Positions 1 to 8,673 are shown, counted from the first letter of the stretch. The stretch is 64,000 bases of DNA from Arthrobacter sp. zg-Y1171 (GCF_025244845.1 NZ_CP104264.1:2790001-2854000), one strand, 5' to 3'. The notes: generated from the sequence alone by a model not told the origin. Made by a program: numbers and translations.

Positions 1-1360
1 CCTTGGGCGTGCGCTGCAGTGTTTCGTAATCGACATGCACAATCCCGAACCGCTTGGCGTAGCCCCAGGCCCACTCGAAGTTGTCCATCAGTGACCAGGC
101 AAAGTAGCCGCGGACGTCGACGCCGTCCGCCACAGCCTCCTGCACCGCTGCCAGATGCGAGCGGATGAAGTCGAGCCGGTCCAGGTCCTGGACGGTCCCG
201 TCGGCCACAACGTCGTCATCGAAGGCTGCACCGTTTTCGGTAATGTACAGCGGCACACCCGCCGGCCCGGTGTAGTCGTGCTGCAGCCGGTTCAGCAGCC
301 GCCGAAGTCCCTCGGGCTGGATCTCCCAGCCCATGTTCGTCTGCGGCAGTCCGCGCCGCACGGCATGGATCCCGTCCGCGGCAGGATACGGGCTCGCCGT
401 AGGACGTGCCGACGGCGCCGCCGTCGTCAGGGGTTCCGTCGGCGGGGTCTTGGTGAAGGCATCACCGTGGTAGTAATTCACCCCCAGGAAGTCGATGGGG
501 GAACTGATGACCGCCAGGTCTCCGTCCTGGACGTGGGATTCGAAGCCGTAGGGAGCCAGGTCCGCCACCACGTCCTCGGGGTATTTCCCGTGGAAGACGG
601 GGTCCGCGAACATCCGGTTGAACTGCCCGTCGATGCTGCGGGCTGCGTCGACGTCGCCGGGGTTGTGCGGATCGGCGGGATCCGCGACCGTGAAGTTCAG
701 GGTCAGGCCGGTGTCCAGGCCCGCGTCCCGGCCCTTGAGCGCCTGGACGGCAAGTCCGTGCGCCAGCAGCAGGTGATGGTTCGCGGCAACCGCGAGTTTT
801 CGGTCCTGCAGTCCGGGCGCATGCTCGCCGCTGGCGTAGCCGACATAGGCCGAGCACCAGGGCTCGTTCAGGGTGGTCCAGGCCGTCACCCTGTCCCCCA
901 GCACGTCGTGGACGCTGAGGGCGTAGTCGGCAAACCGATAGGCAGTATCCCGGTTGGCCCAGCCGCCCTGGTCCTGCAGGGCCTGCGGCAGGTCCCAGTG
1001 GTACAGGGTCAGCCACGGCTGGATCCCGGCCTCGAGCAGCGAATCCGTCAGCCGGCTGTAGAAGTCGAGCCCCGCAGCGTTGACCGGGCCGCCGTCGGGC
1101 CGGATCCGTGCCCAGGACGTGGAGAACCGGTAAGAGTCCAGGTTCAGTGACTTCATGAGGGCCACGTCATCGTCCATCCGGTGATAGTGGTCGCAGGCGA
1201 TGTCCCCGTTGTCACCGTTCACCACGGCCCCGGGAACGCGGCTGAAAGTGTCCCAGATGGAATCCTTCCGGCCGTCTTCCGAAGCAGCGCCCTCCACCTG
1301 GTAGGCGGCGGTCGCCGCACCCCACACGAATCCGGACGGGAATGAGGAGTTGTTGTTCAT
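1..1360 (-). CDS. bglC: GH1 beta-glucosidase (BglC-like), C-terminus cut by window edge
   Basis: Cytoplasmic family 1 glycoside hydrolase, expected to split imported cellobiose and cello-oligosaccharides into glucose. About 453 residues are visible. The N-terminus reads SGFVWGAATAAYQVEGA, the acid/base glutamate is E166 in TLNEPW and the nucleophile is E375 in YITENG. The C-terminal family block WSLMDNFEWAWGY and GIVHVDY is present, so only some 10-25 residues should be missing. The ATG at 1360 follows AAGGGATGACC, an SD lying inside the end of cebG, and the two genes are 2 bp apart. It is the last visible gene of a ceb-type operon. Substrate preference is inferred from the operon and operator type; a broader beta-glycosidase is possible. 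Confidence 0.9.
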   Translation of the reverse strand, partial: MNNNSSFPSGFVWGAATAAYQVEGAASEDGRKDSIWDTFSRVPGAVVNGDNGDIACDHYHRMDDDVALMKSLNLDSYRFSTSWARIRPDGGPVNAAGLDFYSRLTDSLLEAGIQPWLTLYHWDLPQALQDQGGWANRDTAYRFADYALSVHDVLGDRVTAWTTLNEPWCSAYVGYASGEHAPGLQDRKLAVAANHHLLLAHGLAVQALKGRDAGLDTGLTLNFTVADPADPHNPGDVDAARSIDGQFNRMFADPVFHGKYPEDVVADLAPYGFESHVQDGDLAVISSPIDFLGVNYYHGDAFTKTPPTEPLTTAAPSARPTASPYPAADGIHAVRRGLPQTNMGWEIQPEGLRRLLNRLQHDYTGPAGVPLYITENGAAFDDDVVADGTVQDLDRLDFIRSHLAAVQEAVADGVDVRGYFAWSLMDNFEWAWGYAKRFGIVHVDYETLQRTPK

Positions 1361-1362
1361 GG

Positions 1363-2307
1363 TCATCCCTTCACCGCTCCCTGCATGATTCCTGCAACCA
1401 GATGCCGTCCTGCGAGGGCAAAGACAATGAAGAGCGGAATGGTGGAGAGTACGACGCCGGCAAGGACCACCGAATAGTCCACGAAGCGTGCGGACTGCAG
1501 TTGCTGCAGGGCCACCGGCAGGGTCGGATTCTGCGCATTGAGCACAATCAACGGCCAGAAGAAGTTGGTCCAGGTGGCGACAAAGGTGAAGAGTGCCAGC
1601 ATCGCCGCAGCCGGGCGCGCTGCCGGCAGGCCCACGTGCCAGAACGCCTGCCACATATTGGCACCGTCCACGCGCACCGCCTCGATCAGTTCGTTCGGCA
1701 GAGCGTCCTGCAGGTACTGGGTCATCCAGAACACGCCGAAGGCGGTGACCAGCCCGGGGATGATGACCGCTCCCATGGTGCCGGTCCAGCCCAGCTTGGA
1801 CATCACAATGAACAGCGGAATGACGCCAAGCTGGGTAGGAACGGCCATGGTGGCCACTACGAACACCAGCAGTGCCTTGTTTCCCTTGAAGCGCAGCTTC
1901 GCGAAGGCAAAACCTGCCATGGAAGAGAAGAGCACCACGGAAGCAGCAGTCACAGTGGAGACAAGGATGCTGTTGCCCAGGGCTTTCCAGAACGGAATGG
2001 TATCCAGCACCGTCGCTGCGTTTGCGAAGAAGTTGCCGCCCGGAATCAGCGGGACGCCCTTGGCGATCACTGTGCTGTCATGGCTTGCCACCAGGACGGA
2101 CCACAGGATCGGCAGCGCCGATCCAAGAATGACGGCACCCAGCAGTCCGTAGGTAAGGAAGCCCGGCCGGCGGTTGAAACCGCCGGTCTTCCGCCCGCGC
2201 GCCAGTGACGGGCGCGGAGGCTGCGCACCGCCGCGGTCCCGGCGGCGTTTGGCTGCTTCGGCGGCCTTGCGGCCGGCGGTCTGTTCGACCATGGGTACGG
2301 AAGTCAT
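1363..2307 (-). CDS. cebG: ABC sugar permease, CebG-like (MalG type)
   Basis: Inner-membrane permease of a carbohydrate ABC importer, 314 aa, with six predicted membrane segments. The ATPase-contact EAA loop reads EAVRVDGANMWQAFWHVGLP. A cytoplasmic Arg/Lys-rich N-tail precedes the first segment (FLTYGLLGAVILGSALPI). The chosen ATG at 2307 overlaps the stop of the upstream permease in a 4-bp ATGA; longer starts would run into that gene. No ATPase gene lies nearby, as is usual for actinobacterial CebEFG systems that borrow the shared ATPase MsiK. Cellobiose specificity is inferred from gene order and operators, not from the permease itself. Confidence 0.85.
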   Translation of the reverse strand: MTSVPMVEQTAGRKAAEAAKRRRDRGGAQPPRPSLARGRKTGGFNRRPGFLTYGLLGAVILGSALPILWSVLVASHDSTVIAKGVPLIPGGNFFANAATVLDTIPFWKALGNSILVSTVTAASVVLFSSMAGFAFAKLRFKGNKALLVFVVATMAVPTQLGVIPLFIVMSKLGWTGTMGAVIIPGLVTAFGVFWMTQYLQDALPNELIEAVRVDGANMWQAFWHVGLPAARPAAAMLALFTFVATWTNFFWPLIVLNAQNPTLPVALQQLQSARFVDYSVVLAGVVLSTIPLFIVFALAGRHLVAGIMQGAVKG

Positions 2308-3263
2308 TTCCGTCCTCCCTGGGTGGCGATGCGTCGGGTGATAAGGAAATTGAGTGCCGCAATGAGAACGATGATGACGAACAACAGCCATGCCACGGCT
2401 GACGCCCGGCCCAGGTTGCGCTGGCCCCAGCCGAGTTCCCAGATATACATGGTCAGGGTCTGCCACTGGCGGTCAGCTCCGCCCAGCCCGTAATTGTCGA
2501 ATACACGCGGTTCATCGAAAATCTGCAGTCCGCCGATGGTTGCGGTGATGACCACGAAGATGATGGTGGGCCGCAGCATGGGGACAGTCACCGAGATGAA
2601 CTGCCGCCAGCGGCTGGCGCCGTCGATGATTGCCGCTTCGTACATATCCCGCGGAACCGCCTGCATGGCTGCCAGGAAGATCAACGCGTTGTAGCCGGTC
2701 CAGCGGAAATCCACCATGACGGCAATAGCCACATGGCTGGCGAGAGGATTGGCATGCCACGGAACCGGGCTCAGCCCCAAAGACGTCAGCGCACCGTTGA
2801 TGGCACCGGACTGGTCGGCGAAGAGGTTGCCGAAGATGAGTCCCACGGCCACCGGCGCAACAATGTAGGGAAGCAGCACACCCATGCGCCAGAATGTCTT
2901 GGCGCGCAGGTTGGCGTCCAGCACCGCAGCAATGGCAATGGCCACGATGATCTGCGGAACGGCCGAGATCAGGAAGATGCTGAAGGTATTGCCGACGGCG
3001 TTCCAAAAGTAGGGCTGGGACAGGACGAAGGTGAAGTTCTCCGTGCCGCTGAATCCGAGGTTGCCGCCGATGAGGTTCCAGTTGTGCAGCGAGACCCATC
3101 CGGTGTAGATCAGCGGGAACAGTCCCACGATTGAGAACAGGATAAAGAACGGCGAGATATAGAGGTACGGGGAGACTTTGACGTCCCAGCGGGCCAGCCT
3201 GCTGCTGAACCCTACCCGGCGTACCGGCGTCCGCGCGGCGGGCGGCTTGACGGTGACGGCCAT
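2304..3263 (-). CDS. cebF: ABC sugar permease, CebF-like (MalF/LacF type)
   Basis: First permease subunit of the sugar importer, 319 aa. A basic N-terminal tail is followed by six membrane segments, starting with SPYLYISPFFILFSIVGLFP. The EAA loop is EAAIIDGASRWRQFISVTVP. It sits about 90 bp downstream of the binding-protein gene and overlaps the next permease by 4 bp (ATGA), so the two permeases are probably translationally coupled. Length and topology fit the family. The sugar it carries is inferred from context. Confidence 0.85.
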   Translation of the reverse strand: MAVTVKPPAARTPVRRVGFSSRLARWDVKVSPYLYISPFFILFSIVGLFPLIYTGWVSLHNWNLIGGNLGFSGTENFTFVLSQPYFWNAVGNTFSIFLISAVPQIIVAIAIAAVLDANLRAKTFWRMGVLLPYIVAPVAVGLIFGNLFADQSGAINGALTSLGLSPVPWHANPLASHVAIAVMVDFRWTGYNALIFLAAMQAVPRDMYEAAIIDGASRWRQFISVTVPMLRPTIIFVVITATIGGLQIFDEPRVFDNYGLGGADRQWQTLTMYIWELGWGQRNLGRASAVAWLLFVIIVLIAALNFLITRRIATQGGRK

Positions 3264-3353
3264 GGGTTTCTTCCTAACGTTGCGAGGGCAAGAAGTGGTG
3301 GTCCGGTGCCTGCGACGCAGTATGCAGCCGCAGGCACCGGTGGCCTGGAGGGA

Positions 3354-4652
3354 TTACTGCAGAGCGTCCACGCTGGCTACGAACTTCTTCCAGGAGGAGT
3401 CGGCATCATCCGTCTTGAGCACGTCCACCCGGTTCAGTGCCTGTGCCATCGACGTGTTGATGGTGAAGTAGTTCGGGCCCTTGAACGGCGTCATGGTGAC
3501 GGCTTCCGCCCGGTCCACCAGGATCTCGCCCACCGGTGCGTTGTTGAAGAACTCGTTGGTGGAGCCCAGCAGGGTTTCGGATTCATACGCTTCGACCTGG
3601 CTCGGGAAGGTCCCCTTGGACTCGAAGGCCTTGATCTGCTGCTCGGGCGCTGTCAGCCACTGCGCCAGCTTGATGGCCTCTTCCTGGTTCTTGCCCTGCG
3701 AGGGAACCGTCAGGTACGAGCCGCCCCAGTTGCCGCCGCCGCCGGGGAACACGTTGGCGATGTCCCAGCCTTCAACGCCGGCTGCGTTGCCCTCAATGCT
3801 GCCAAGCATCCAGCCCGGGCACAGCGTGGTCGCGAAGGCGCCGCTCTGGAAACCTGCCGTGTAGTCGTCGGACCACTGTTCCAGATGGGCAGAGAGGTCC
3901 TTGTCCACGGAGTTCTCGAGGACCTTGGTGTAAATGTCCTTCACCTCCGGGTTCTCGGTGGCAATGACGGTGCCGTCATTTTCCTCGTAGGCGTTCTGGA
4001 CCTGGTTGATCTGGCCCTGGTACACAGCCATGGCCGAGTCATACCACGCGGCATCAGACTTTTCCGTGAATTGCTCGCCCACCTCGAAGTAGTGGTCCCA
4101 GTCGCCCTCCAGCAGCTCGGCAACTTCCTCGCGGTCCGTCGGAAGGCCTGCAGCGGCGAAGAGATCAGCGCGGTAGCAGACGCCTTCGGGGCCAACATCG
4201 GTGCCGTAACCGATCAGCTTGCCGTCCTCGGTGGTGGCGGCTTCGGTCTTCCAGTCCAGCCAACGGCCCTCAACCTCGGGACTGGCAAGATCGGCAAACT
4301 GGTCCGGGTACTGCTTCAGTTCGGGCAGCCAGTCCACCTCGATGCCTTCAATATCCGACAACCCGGAACCGGCAGCGAGTTTGGTGTTCAGGTTGTCATG
4401 CGCATTGTCCGACGTCGCCTTCTTGTCATGGACAATCTTGACGTTGGGGTTTGCCTCCTCGTATTCCTTGAACAGGTCCTCGTAACCGAACTCATTGAAG
4501 GTACTGACGCTGAGCGTCACCGTCCCGTCGCCTTCGGAAGCTCCGTCGTCGCCCCCGCCGCATGCGGTCAGGAGAAGGGCTGCGGCTGCAACGGATGCGG
4601 CAAGCGCAGGTCCGCGGCGTGCACGGCCGGCGGAAGTGGGTTTGGTACTCAT
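3354..4652 (-). CDS. cebE: ABC sugar-binding lipoprotein, CebE-like
   Basis: Extracytoplasmic solute-binding protein (SBP family 1) of the importer, 432 aa, tethered to the membrane as a lipoprotein. The signal peptide has a basic n-region (SAGRARRG), an alanine-rich core and lipobox LLTAC with C31 as the lipidated cysteine, followed by a GGGDDG linker. The ATG at 4652 is chosen because AAGGAG lies 7 bases upstream; an in-frame ATG five codons earlier would place the SD inside the gene. First gene of the operon and directly behind the double operator, so it should be expressed most strongly. Conserved SBP features include GYGTDVGPEG and a C-terminal region rich in aromatic residues. Confidence 0.88.
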   Translation of the reverse strand: MSTKPTSAGRARRGPALAASVAAAALLLTACGGGDDGASEGDGTVTLSVSTFNEFGYEDLFKEYEEANPNVKIVHDKKATSDNAHDNLNTKLAAGSGLSDIEGIEVDWLPELKQYPDQFADLASPEVEGRWLDWKTEAATTEDGKLIGYGTDVGPEGVCYRADLFAAAGLPTDREEVAELLEGDWDHYFEVGEQFTEKSDAAWYDSAMAVYQGQINQVQNAYEENDGTVIATENPEVKDIYTKVLENSVDKDLSAHLEQWSDDYTAGFQSGAFATTLCPGWMLGSIEGNAAGVEGWDIANVFPGGGGNWGGSYLTVPSQGKNQEEAIKLAQWLTAPEQQIKAFESKGTFPSQVEAYESETLLGSTNEFFNNAPVGEILVDRAEAVTMTPFKGPNYFTINTSMAQALNRVDVLKTDDADSSWKKFVASVDALQ

Positions 4653-4772
4653 TGCTGACTCCTTTGTCATAATCCGGGTATCGAAGCACGAGCGTCCGCG
4701 ATACCTCCGCGCGTTCCGTGCCGCTGCCTTACGGATGCGCCCTGCTGCCGAACCGGCGGCCAAGATAAAACG

Positions 4773-4788
4773 GTGGGAGCGCTCCCAC
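4773..4788. promoter_or_regulatory. LacI-family operator O2 (CebR/CelR-type box)
   Basis: Perfect 16-bp palindrome GTGGGAGCGCTCCCAC. Its core TGGGAGCGCTCCCA is the known binding sequence of CebR/CelR-type LacI repressors that respond to cellobiose. It lies just downstream of the predicted -10, near the expected transcription start, where bound repressor would block initiation or clearance. Confidence 0.88.
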
Positions 4789-4799
4789 AAGCTCAGGCC

Positions 4800-4828
4800 A
4801 TCGTGATGTGTGCTGAATCACATGTCAA
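4800..4828 (-). promoter_or_regulatory. cebEFG-bglC promoter
   Basis: On the minus strand a consensus -35 TTGACA (4823-4828) is followed after 17 bp by a weak -10 CACGAT (4800-4805). The -35 touches operator O1 and the start region falls on operator O2. The weak -10 is the doubtful part of this call. Confidence 0.6.
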
Positions 4829-4844
4829 GTGGGAGCGCTCCCAC
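4829..4844. promoter_or_regulatory. LacI-family operator O1 (CebR/CelR-type box)
   Basis: Second perfect copy of GTGGGAGCGCTCCCAC, abutting the upstream edge of the predicted -35. Its centre is 56 bp from the centre of the other copy, so the two bracket the promoter. The repressor gene is not in the window; in ceb operons it commonly lies beside the operon. Confidence 0.88.
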
Positions 4845-4959
4845 ACTCCCCGCAAAGAATCACCCCAGCTGCGTATCCGCAGGTCAACCCCCTGATGGGG
4901 CCGCGGCGGTTATGAAATCGTTACCGAGGGATGCCCCGCCGTACGGCTCCGGCGGGCAC

Positions 4960-4987
4960 AAAAAAGCCCGGACCAAAAGGTCCGGGC
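4960..4987 (-). terminator. Rho-independent terminator after dedA
   Basis: In the minus-strand transcript GCCCGGACC pairs perfectly with GGTCCGGGC (9-bp stem, TTTT loop), followed by six T. It lies 40 bp past the dedA stop and separates dedA from the ceb promoter region. Confidence 0.9.
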
Positions 4988-5026
4988 CTGCTTGCGCTGG
5001 ACGTTCTCCAGCCGGGGCTTCGACGG

Positions 5027-5920
5027 CTACTCGACCGCTCCTGCGCCTTCCACCTTGGGCTTCGGTGCGGTGATGCGGCGGGCTTCCGCGGAACCGGTGT
5101 GCCGGCCGGAGTGTTCGACGACGTCGGCGGCACGTCCGGTCTCGGCGTTGCGCTCCGGTACGGTACCGGCTTCCTTTGCTGACGCAGCCGCTTCGGTGCC
5201 GCTGTCCTCGCCGTCGTCCTCCTCGTCATCATCCTTGGTGACGGCCTTGTGGGACTGGCGCAGGACCTCAATGACAATCGGAATCACGGAGAGCACCACC
5301 ACGGCCACGAAGATCAGGTCCAGGTTTTCCCGGACAAAGGGCACGCGGTCGCCGAGGACGTAGCCCAGGAGGGTCACGCCGACGCCCCAGACGAACGCAC
5401 CCACCGCGTTGAACGAAACGAACGCCTTGTACTTCATCTCGGCAACGCCGGCCACCACCGGGGTGAAGGTCCGAACCACCGGTACGAACCGGGCCAGGAT
5501 CACGGCTTTGCCGCCGTGGTGGTCAAAGAACACCTGGGCGCGCCTTACGTTCTCCCGCTTGAAGAGCCTGCTGTCCGGCCGGTTAAAGACGGCGGGGCCG
5601 GCCTTCCTGCCGATGTAATAGCCGGTCTGGTCGCCTACGAAGGCGCTGATGAAGACCAGGACAGCAAGCAGCCACACGTTGATATCGATGGTGCCCGTAG
5701 CCACCAGGAGCCCGGCGGTGAACAGCAGGGAATCCCCCGGCAGGAAGAAGCCGATCAGCAGCCCGGTTTCTGCGAACACGATGCCGCAGACCATCAGGAC
5801 CACCCACGGCGCGAGGGCCGGGTCGGCAAGGAATACCTGGGGGTCCAGCCACTCAGGCAAAAGGGAAGACATTGGAGGGCGGACAGGACCGGAAACGGCT
5901 GTGGCCGCAGAGAGAGTCAC
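5027..5920 (-). CDS. DedA family membrane protein
   Basis: Integral membrane protein of the DedA/VTT family (297 aa), a family tied to lipid-carrier flipping and membrane homeostasis. Family blocks are visible: FLPGDSLLFTAGLL, YYIGRKAG, and the signature RFVPVVRTFTPVVAG with its conserved arginines. After the last membrane segment comes a roughly 75-residue acidic and low-complexity cytoplasmic tail (KDDDEEDDGEDSG), longer than in small DedA proteins. The GTG start is chosen because TAACCT lies exactly 6 bases upstream, a leaderless arrangement; an ATG 16 codons in has no SD either. The exact transported lipid cannot be told from the sequence. Confidence 0.85.
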   Translation of the reverse strand: MTLSAATAVSGPVRPPMSSLLPEWLDPQVFLADPALAPWVVLMVCGIVFAETGLLIGFFLPGDSLLFTAGLLVATGTIDINVWLLAVLVFISAFVGDQTGYYIGRKAGPAVFNRPDSRLFKRENVRRAQVFFDHHGGKAVILARFVPVVRTFTPVVAGVAEMKYKAFVSFNAVGAFVWGVGVTLLGYVLGDRVPFVRENLDLIFVAVVVLSVIPIVIEVLRQSHKAVTKDDDEEDDGEDSGTEAAASAKEAGTVPERNAETGRAADVVEHSGRHTGSAEARRITAPKPKVEGAGAVE

Positions 5921-5926
5921 CTCACT

Positions 5927-5932
5927 AGGTTA
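5927..5932 (-). promoter_or_regulatory. -10 box of leaderless dedA
   Basis: TAACCT on the minus strand, 6 bases before the GTG start. This places transcription initiation at or next to the start codon. No SD is present. Confidence 0.55.
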
Positions 5933-6010
5933 CGCCACTGCCCCCGGCCATTCCCCGACTGTCTGGAAGTTCGGTCCGCAGGCGGCTGCCGACCGGGACG
6001 GCCGGAATCC

Positions 6011-6056
6011 TTGACAGCCGAACACCTGGCGGGATTACCTAATGAACATTCGGTAA
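6011..6056 (+). promoter_or_regulatory. paaI-paaK promoter with palindromic operator
   Basis: Consensus -35 TTGACA at 6011-6016 with a -10 region around 6034-6040. A 22-bp palindrome at 6035-6056 (TTACC, AATG, then CATT, GGTAA; 18 of 22 positions symmetric) covers the -10 and the expected start site. The geometry is that of a TetR-family repressor site, and a TetR gene ends this transcription unit. The link to that regulator is inferred. Confidence 0.65.
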
Positions 6057-6070
6057 AGAAAAGAGGTCCC

Positions 6071-6565
6071 ATGGCTGACACCGAGGTTCCCGGGGTCGCG
6101 TCCCCTGCCCATCCCCTCCTGGTCGACGACGCCGCCTCGGCCTGGATGGGCATTGACGTGTTGGACATCGGCCCCGGCACGGCACGTATTTCGATGCTGC
6201 TCCGCCCGCAGATGGTCAACGGTTTCGGCATCGGGCACGGAGGGATGGTCTTCGCGTTTGCCGACACGGCCTTCGCCCTGGCCTGCAATCCGGAAGGCGG
6301 CGGGCCGGCACGGGAACGGGAACACATCACGGTGGCTGCCGGTGCCGACGTCACCTTCCTGGCTCCGGCCAGGGCTGGTGACCGGCTGACGGCTTCCGCC
6401 GAGCACCGTGCCGGCAACGGCCGCAGCGGCGTCTACGACGTGGAGGTGCGGTCCGAACGCCCCGACGGGACCGCCGCCGTCGTCGCCCTCTTCCGCGGAC
6501 GTTCACGCACCATCCCCAACCCCGCCCGGACACCGTCCGGCGCCTCGATCGAAAGCCGCCCATGA
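6071..6565 (+). CDS. paaI: PaaI-family acyl-CoA thioesterase
   Basis: Hotdog-fold thioesterase (164 aa) that hydrolyses stalled ring-hydroxylated phenylacetyl-CoA intermediates and frees CoA. The family motif is seen in GFGIGHGGMVFAFADTAFA, with the HGG and the downstream Asp that form the active site between subunits. The ATG at 6071 has AGAGG 5 bases upstream; in-frame extensions upstream are antisense to dedA and carry no signal. The stop overlaps the start of paaK by 4 bp, so the two are probably co-translated. Confidence 0.88.
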   Translation: MADTEVPGVASPAHPLLVDDAASAWMGIDVLDIGPGTARISMLLRPQMVNGFGIGHGGMVFAFADTAFALACNPEGGGPAREREHITVAAGADVTFLAPARAGDRLTASAEHRAGNGRSGVYDVEVRSERPDGTAAVVALFRGRSRTIPNPARTPSGASIESRP

Positions 6566-7914
6566 AAGCCCCCTCTCCTCCGATCAAGTCCGCCGCAGCC
6601 GATCCCTCGACGCTGGACCCGGAGGAACGTATGAGCCGGGACGAATTGGAGGCCCTCCAGTTGGTGCGTCTGAAGCAGACCGTCGCCTACGCATACGAAC
6701 GGGTTCCGCTGTACCGGCGCAAGTTCGACGACGCCGGGGTGCACCCCTCCGACCTGGGCGAACTGAGCGACCTCGCACGGTTCCCGTACACCACGAAGGA
6801 GGACCTGCGCTCGACGTATCCGTTTGGGATGTTCGCCGTCCCGCAGCAGCAGGTGGCCCGCATCCACGCGTCCTCCGGAACCACGGGGCGGCCCACCGTC
6901 GTCGGCTACACCGCCGGGGACCTGGACCGCTGGAGCACCCTGGTGGCCCGTTCCCTGCGTGCCTCCGGAGTGCGCCGGGGATACAAGGTGCACAATGCCT
7001 ACGGTTACGGTCTCTTCACCGGCGGGCTGGGGGCCCACTTCGGCGCGGAGAGACTCGGCTGCACGGTGATCCCCGTTTCCGGCGGGCAGACGGAGCGGCA
7101 GGTCCAGCTCATCGTGGACTTCGAACCGGACACCATCCTCTGCACGCCGACCTACCTACTGGCCATCGCCGACGCCATGACAGCGGCCGGCATCGATCCG
7201 CGCTCGACTTCGCTGAAGAACGCGGTCCTCGGGGCCGAGCCGTGGACCGAGGAAATGCGGCACGAACTCGAAACGCTGATGGACCTGGACGCGTGCGACA
7301 TTTACGGACTCTCGGAAGTCATGGGGCCCGGCGTGGCCGGCGAGTGCGTGGAGAGCAAGGACGGGGCCCATATCTGGGAGGATCACTTCCGGCCGGAGAT
7401 CATCGACCCGTTTGACGAGACCCGGGTCCTGGGCGACGGCGAGCCGGGCGAGCTGGTTTTTACCTCCCTGACGAAAGAGGCGCTGCCGATCATCCGCTAC
7501 CGGACCCATGACCTGACCCGTCTGCTGCCCGGAACGGCCCGGCCCTCCATGCGCAGGATGGGACGCATCACCGGCCGCAGCGACGACATGATCATCCTGC
7601 GCGGAGTGAACCTTTTCCCCACCCAGATCGAGGAAATCGCGCTGCGCATCCCGGCGCTGAGCCCGCACTTCCAGCTCGAAATCACCCGCCCGGAACGCCT
7701 GGATGAGCTCACGGTCCGGATTGAGCGCCGGGAAGACGCCACGACGCCGGACTCCGCGGCGGCTGCGTTGGAACTCGCCGCGCAGGTCAAGATCCACGTC
7801 GGTTCCTCCTGCCTCGTTGAGGTGGTCGACCCCGGGACGCTGGCACGCTCCAGCGGCAAGCTGCGCCGGATCTACGACCTGCGCCGTGTCACCGATACCG
7901 CCCCGGCGCAGTGA
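6562..7914 (+). CDS. paaK: Phenylacetate-CoA ligase
   Basis: Adenylate-forming ligase (450 aa) that activates phenylacetate to phenylacetyl-CoA, the first step of the aerobic paa pathway. Motifs: phosphate-binding SSGTTGRPT at about 104-112, the family's typical YGYGLFTGG region, YGLSEVMGPG, YRTHDLTR, and the C-terminal GRSDDMIILRGVN hinge. Length matches PaaK (about 430-450). It starts in a 4-bp overlap with paaI and is followed by the TetR gene, a compact set for sensing and activating the substrate. The oxygenase paaABCDE is not in this window. Confidence 0.93.
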   Translation: MKAPSPPIKSAAADPSTLDPEERMSRDELEALQLVRLKQTVAYAYERVPLYRRKFDDAGVHPSDLGELSDLARFPYTTKEDLRSTYPFGMFAVPQQQVARIHASSGTTGRPTVVGYTAGDLDRWSTLVARSLRASGVRRGYKVHNAYGYGLFTGGLGAHFGAERLGCTVIPVSGGQTERQVQLIVDFEPDTILCTPTYLLAIADAMTAAGIDPRSTSLKNAVLGAEPWTEEMRHELETLMDLDACDIYGLSEVMGPGVAGECVESKDGAHIWEDHFRPEIIDPFDETRVLGDGEPGELVFTSLTKEALPIIRYRTHDLTRLLPGTARPSMRRMGRITGRSDDMIILRGVNLFPTQIEEIALRIPALSPHFQLEITRPERLDELTVRIERREDATTPDSAAAALELAAQVKIHVGSSCLVEVVDPGTLARSSGKLRRIYDLRRVTDTAPAQ

Positions 7915-7943
7915 ACCGCCCGTTGACGTGGGAAAATAGCGCC

Positions 7944-8654
7944 ATGCCTGCCGCCGCCGGAGCTTCCTCCGAACCTGCTCCCGTTCCCGCTGCCGAGACT
8001 GAACCGGAGCAGACCGCTGCCGCCGTCGGCCCCGGGTCCGAGCCTGCGGCCGGACCGGCATCCGGACCGCGCCGCGGCCGGCCCGGATACGACCAGCAGA
8101 CAGTTCTGAATGTGGCCGTGGACGTGTTCAACCGGCACGGCTATGAAGCCACGTCCATGGGCATCCTGGCCGAGAATCTGGGCATCACGAAGTCCGCGAT
8201 CTACCACCACGTAACGTCCAAGGGCGATCTGCTGCGCCTGGCGCTGGACCATGCGCTGGACGGACTCGAGGCCGTGCTGGACGACCCTCGGGCTTCGGCC
8301 GGTGCGGCGGATGCCCGGCTGGAATTCGTCCTGCGCGGCACCATCGAAGTGCTGACTGAGCGACTGCCGTTCGTGACGCTGTTGCTGCGCCTGCGCGGCA
8401 ACACAGAAATCGAACGCAGTGCCCTGGCCCGCCGCCGCGAGTTCGACCACCGGGTGTCAGGGCTCGTGGACGCGGCCCGCAGCGAGGGGTCGGTGCGCAG
8501 CGACATCGATCCGCGCACCACCACGCGCCTGCTGTTCGGCACCATCAACTCGATCGTGGAATGGTATCGACCCGGCGGGCCGCTGCCCGCGCAGAAGCTC
8601 GCAGACAACATCATCACCATGGTTTTCGACGGGCTGCACACCCGCCGGGCCTGA
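7944..8654 (+). CDS. TetR-family regulator, probable PaaR
   Basis: Transcriptional repressor of 236 aa. The N-terminal 45 residues are Ala/Pro/Glu-rich and disordered. The TetR HTH follows (VAVDVFNRHGYEATSMGILAENLGITKSAIYHHV, split here around the recognition helix TKSAIYHHV) and then an all-helical ligand domain. It follows paaK directly. In Corynebacterium the paa regulator PaaR is also of the TetR family, so this protein is the likely reader of phenylacetyl-CoA acting at the palindromes before paaI and paaZ. The ATG at 7944 is chosen over a GTG at 7911 (which would overlap the paaK stop) because GAAAAT lies 6 bases before the ATG; the GTG remains possible. Confidence 0.82.
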   Translation: MPAAAGASSEPAPVPAAETEPEQTAAAVGPGSEPAAGPASGPRRGRPGYDQQTVLNVAVDVFNRHGYEATSMGILAENLGITKSAIYHHVTSKGDLLRLALDHALDGLEAVLDDPRASAGAADARLEFVLRGTIEVLTERLPFVTLLLRLRGNTEIERSALARRREFDHRVSGLVDAARSEGSVRSDIDPRTTTRLLFGTINSIVEWYRPGGPLPAQKLADNIITMVFDGLHTRRA

Positions 8655-8673
8655 GCATGTGTCCCCGCAGCCG

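Noticed and set aside
4807..4822. CRP/GlxR-like site TGTGATTCAGCACACA in the spacer of the ceb promoter
   Set aside because: Only one half matches well (TGTGA then ACACA), and a single imperfect match between -35 and -10 is expected by chance; worth noting only if GlxR data exist.
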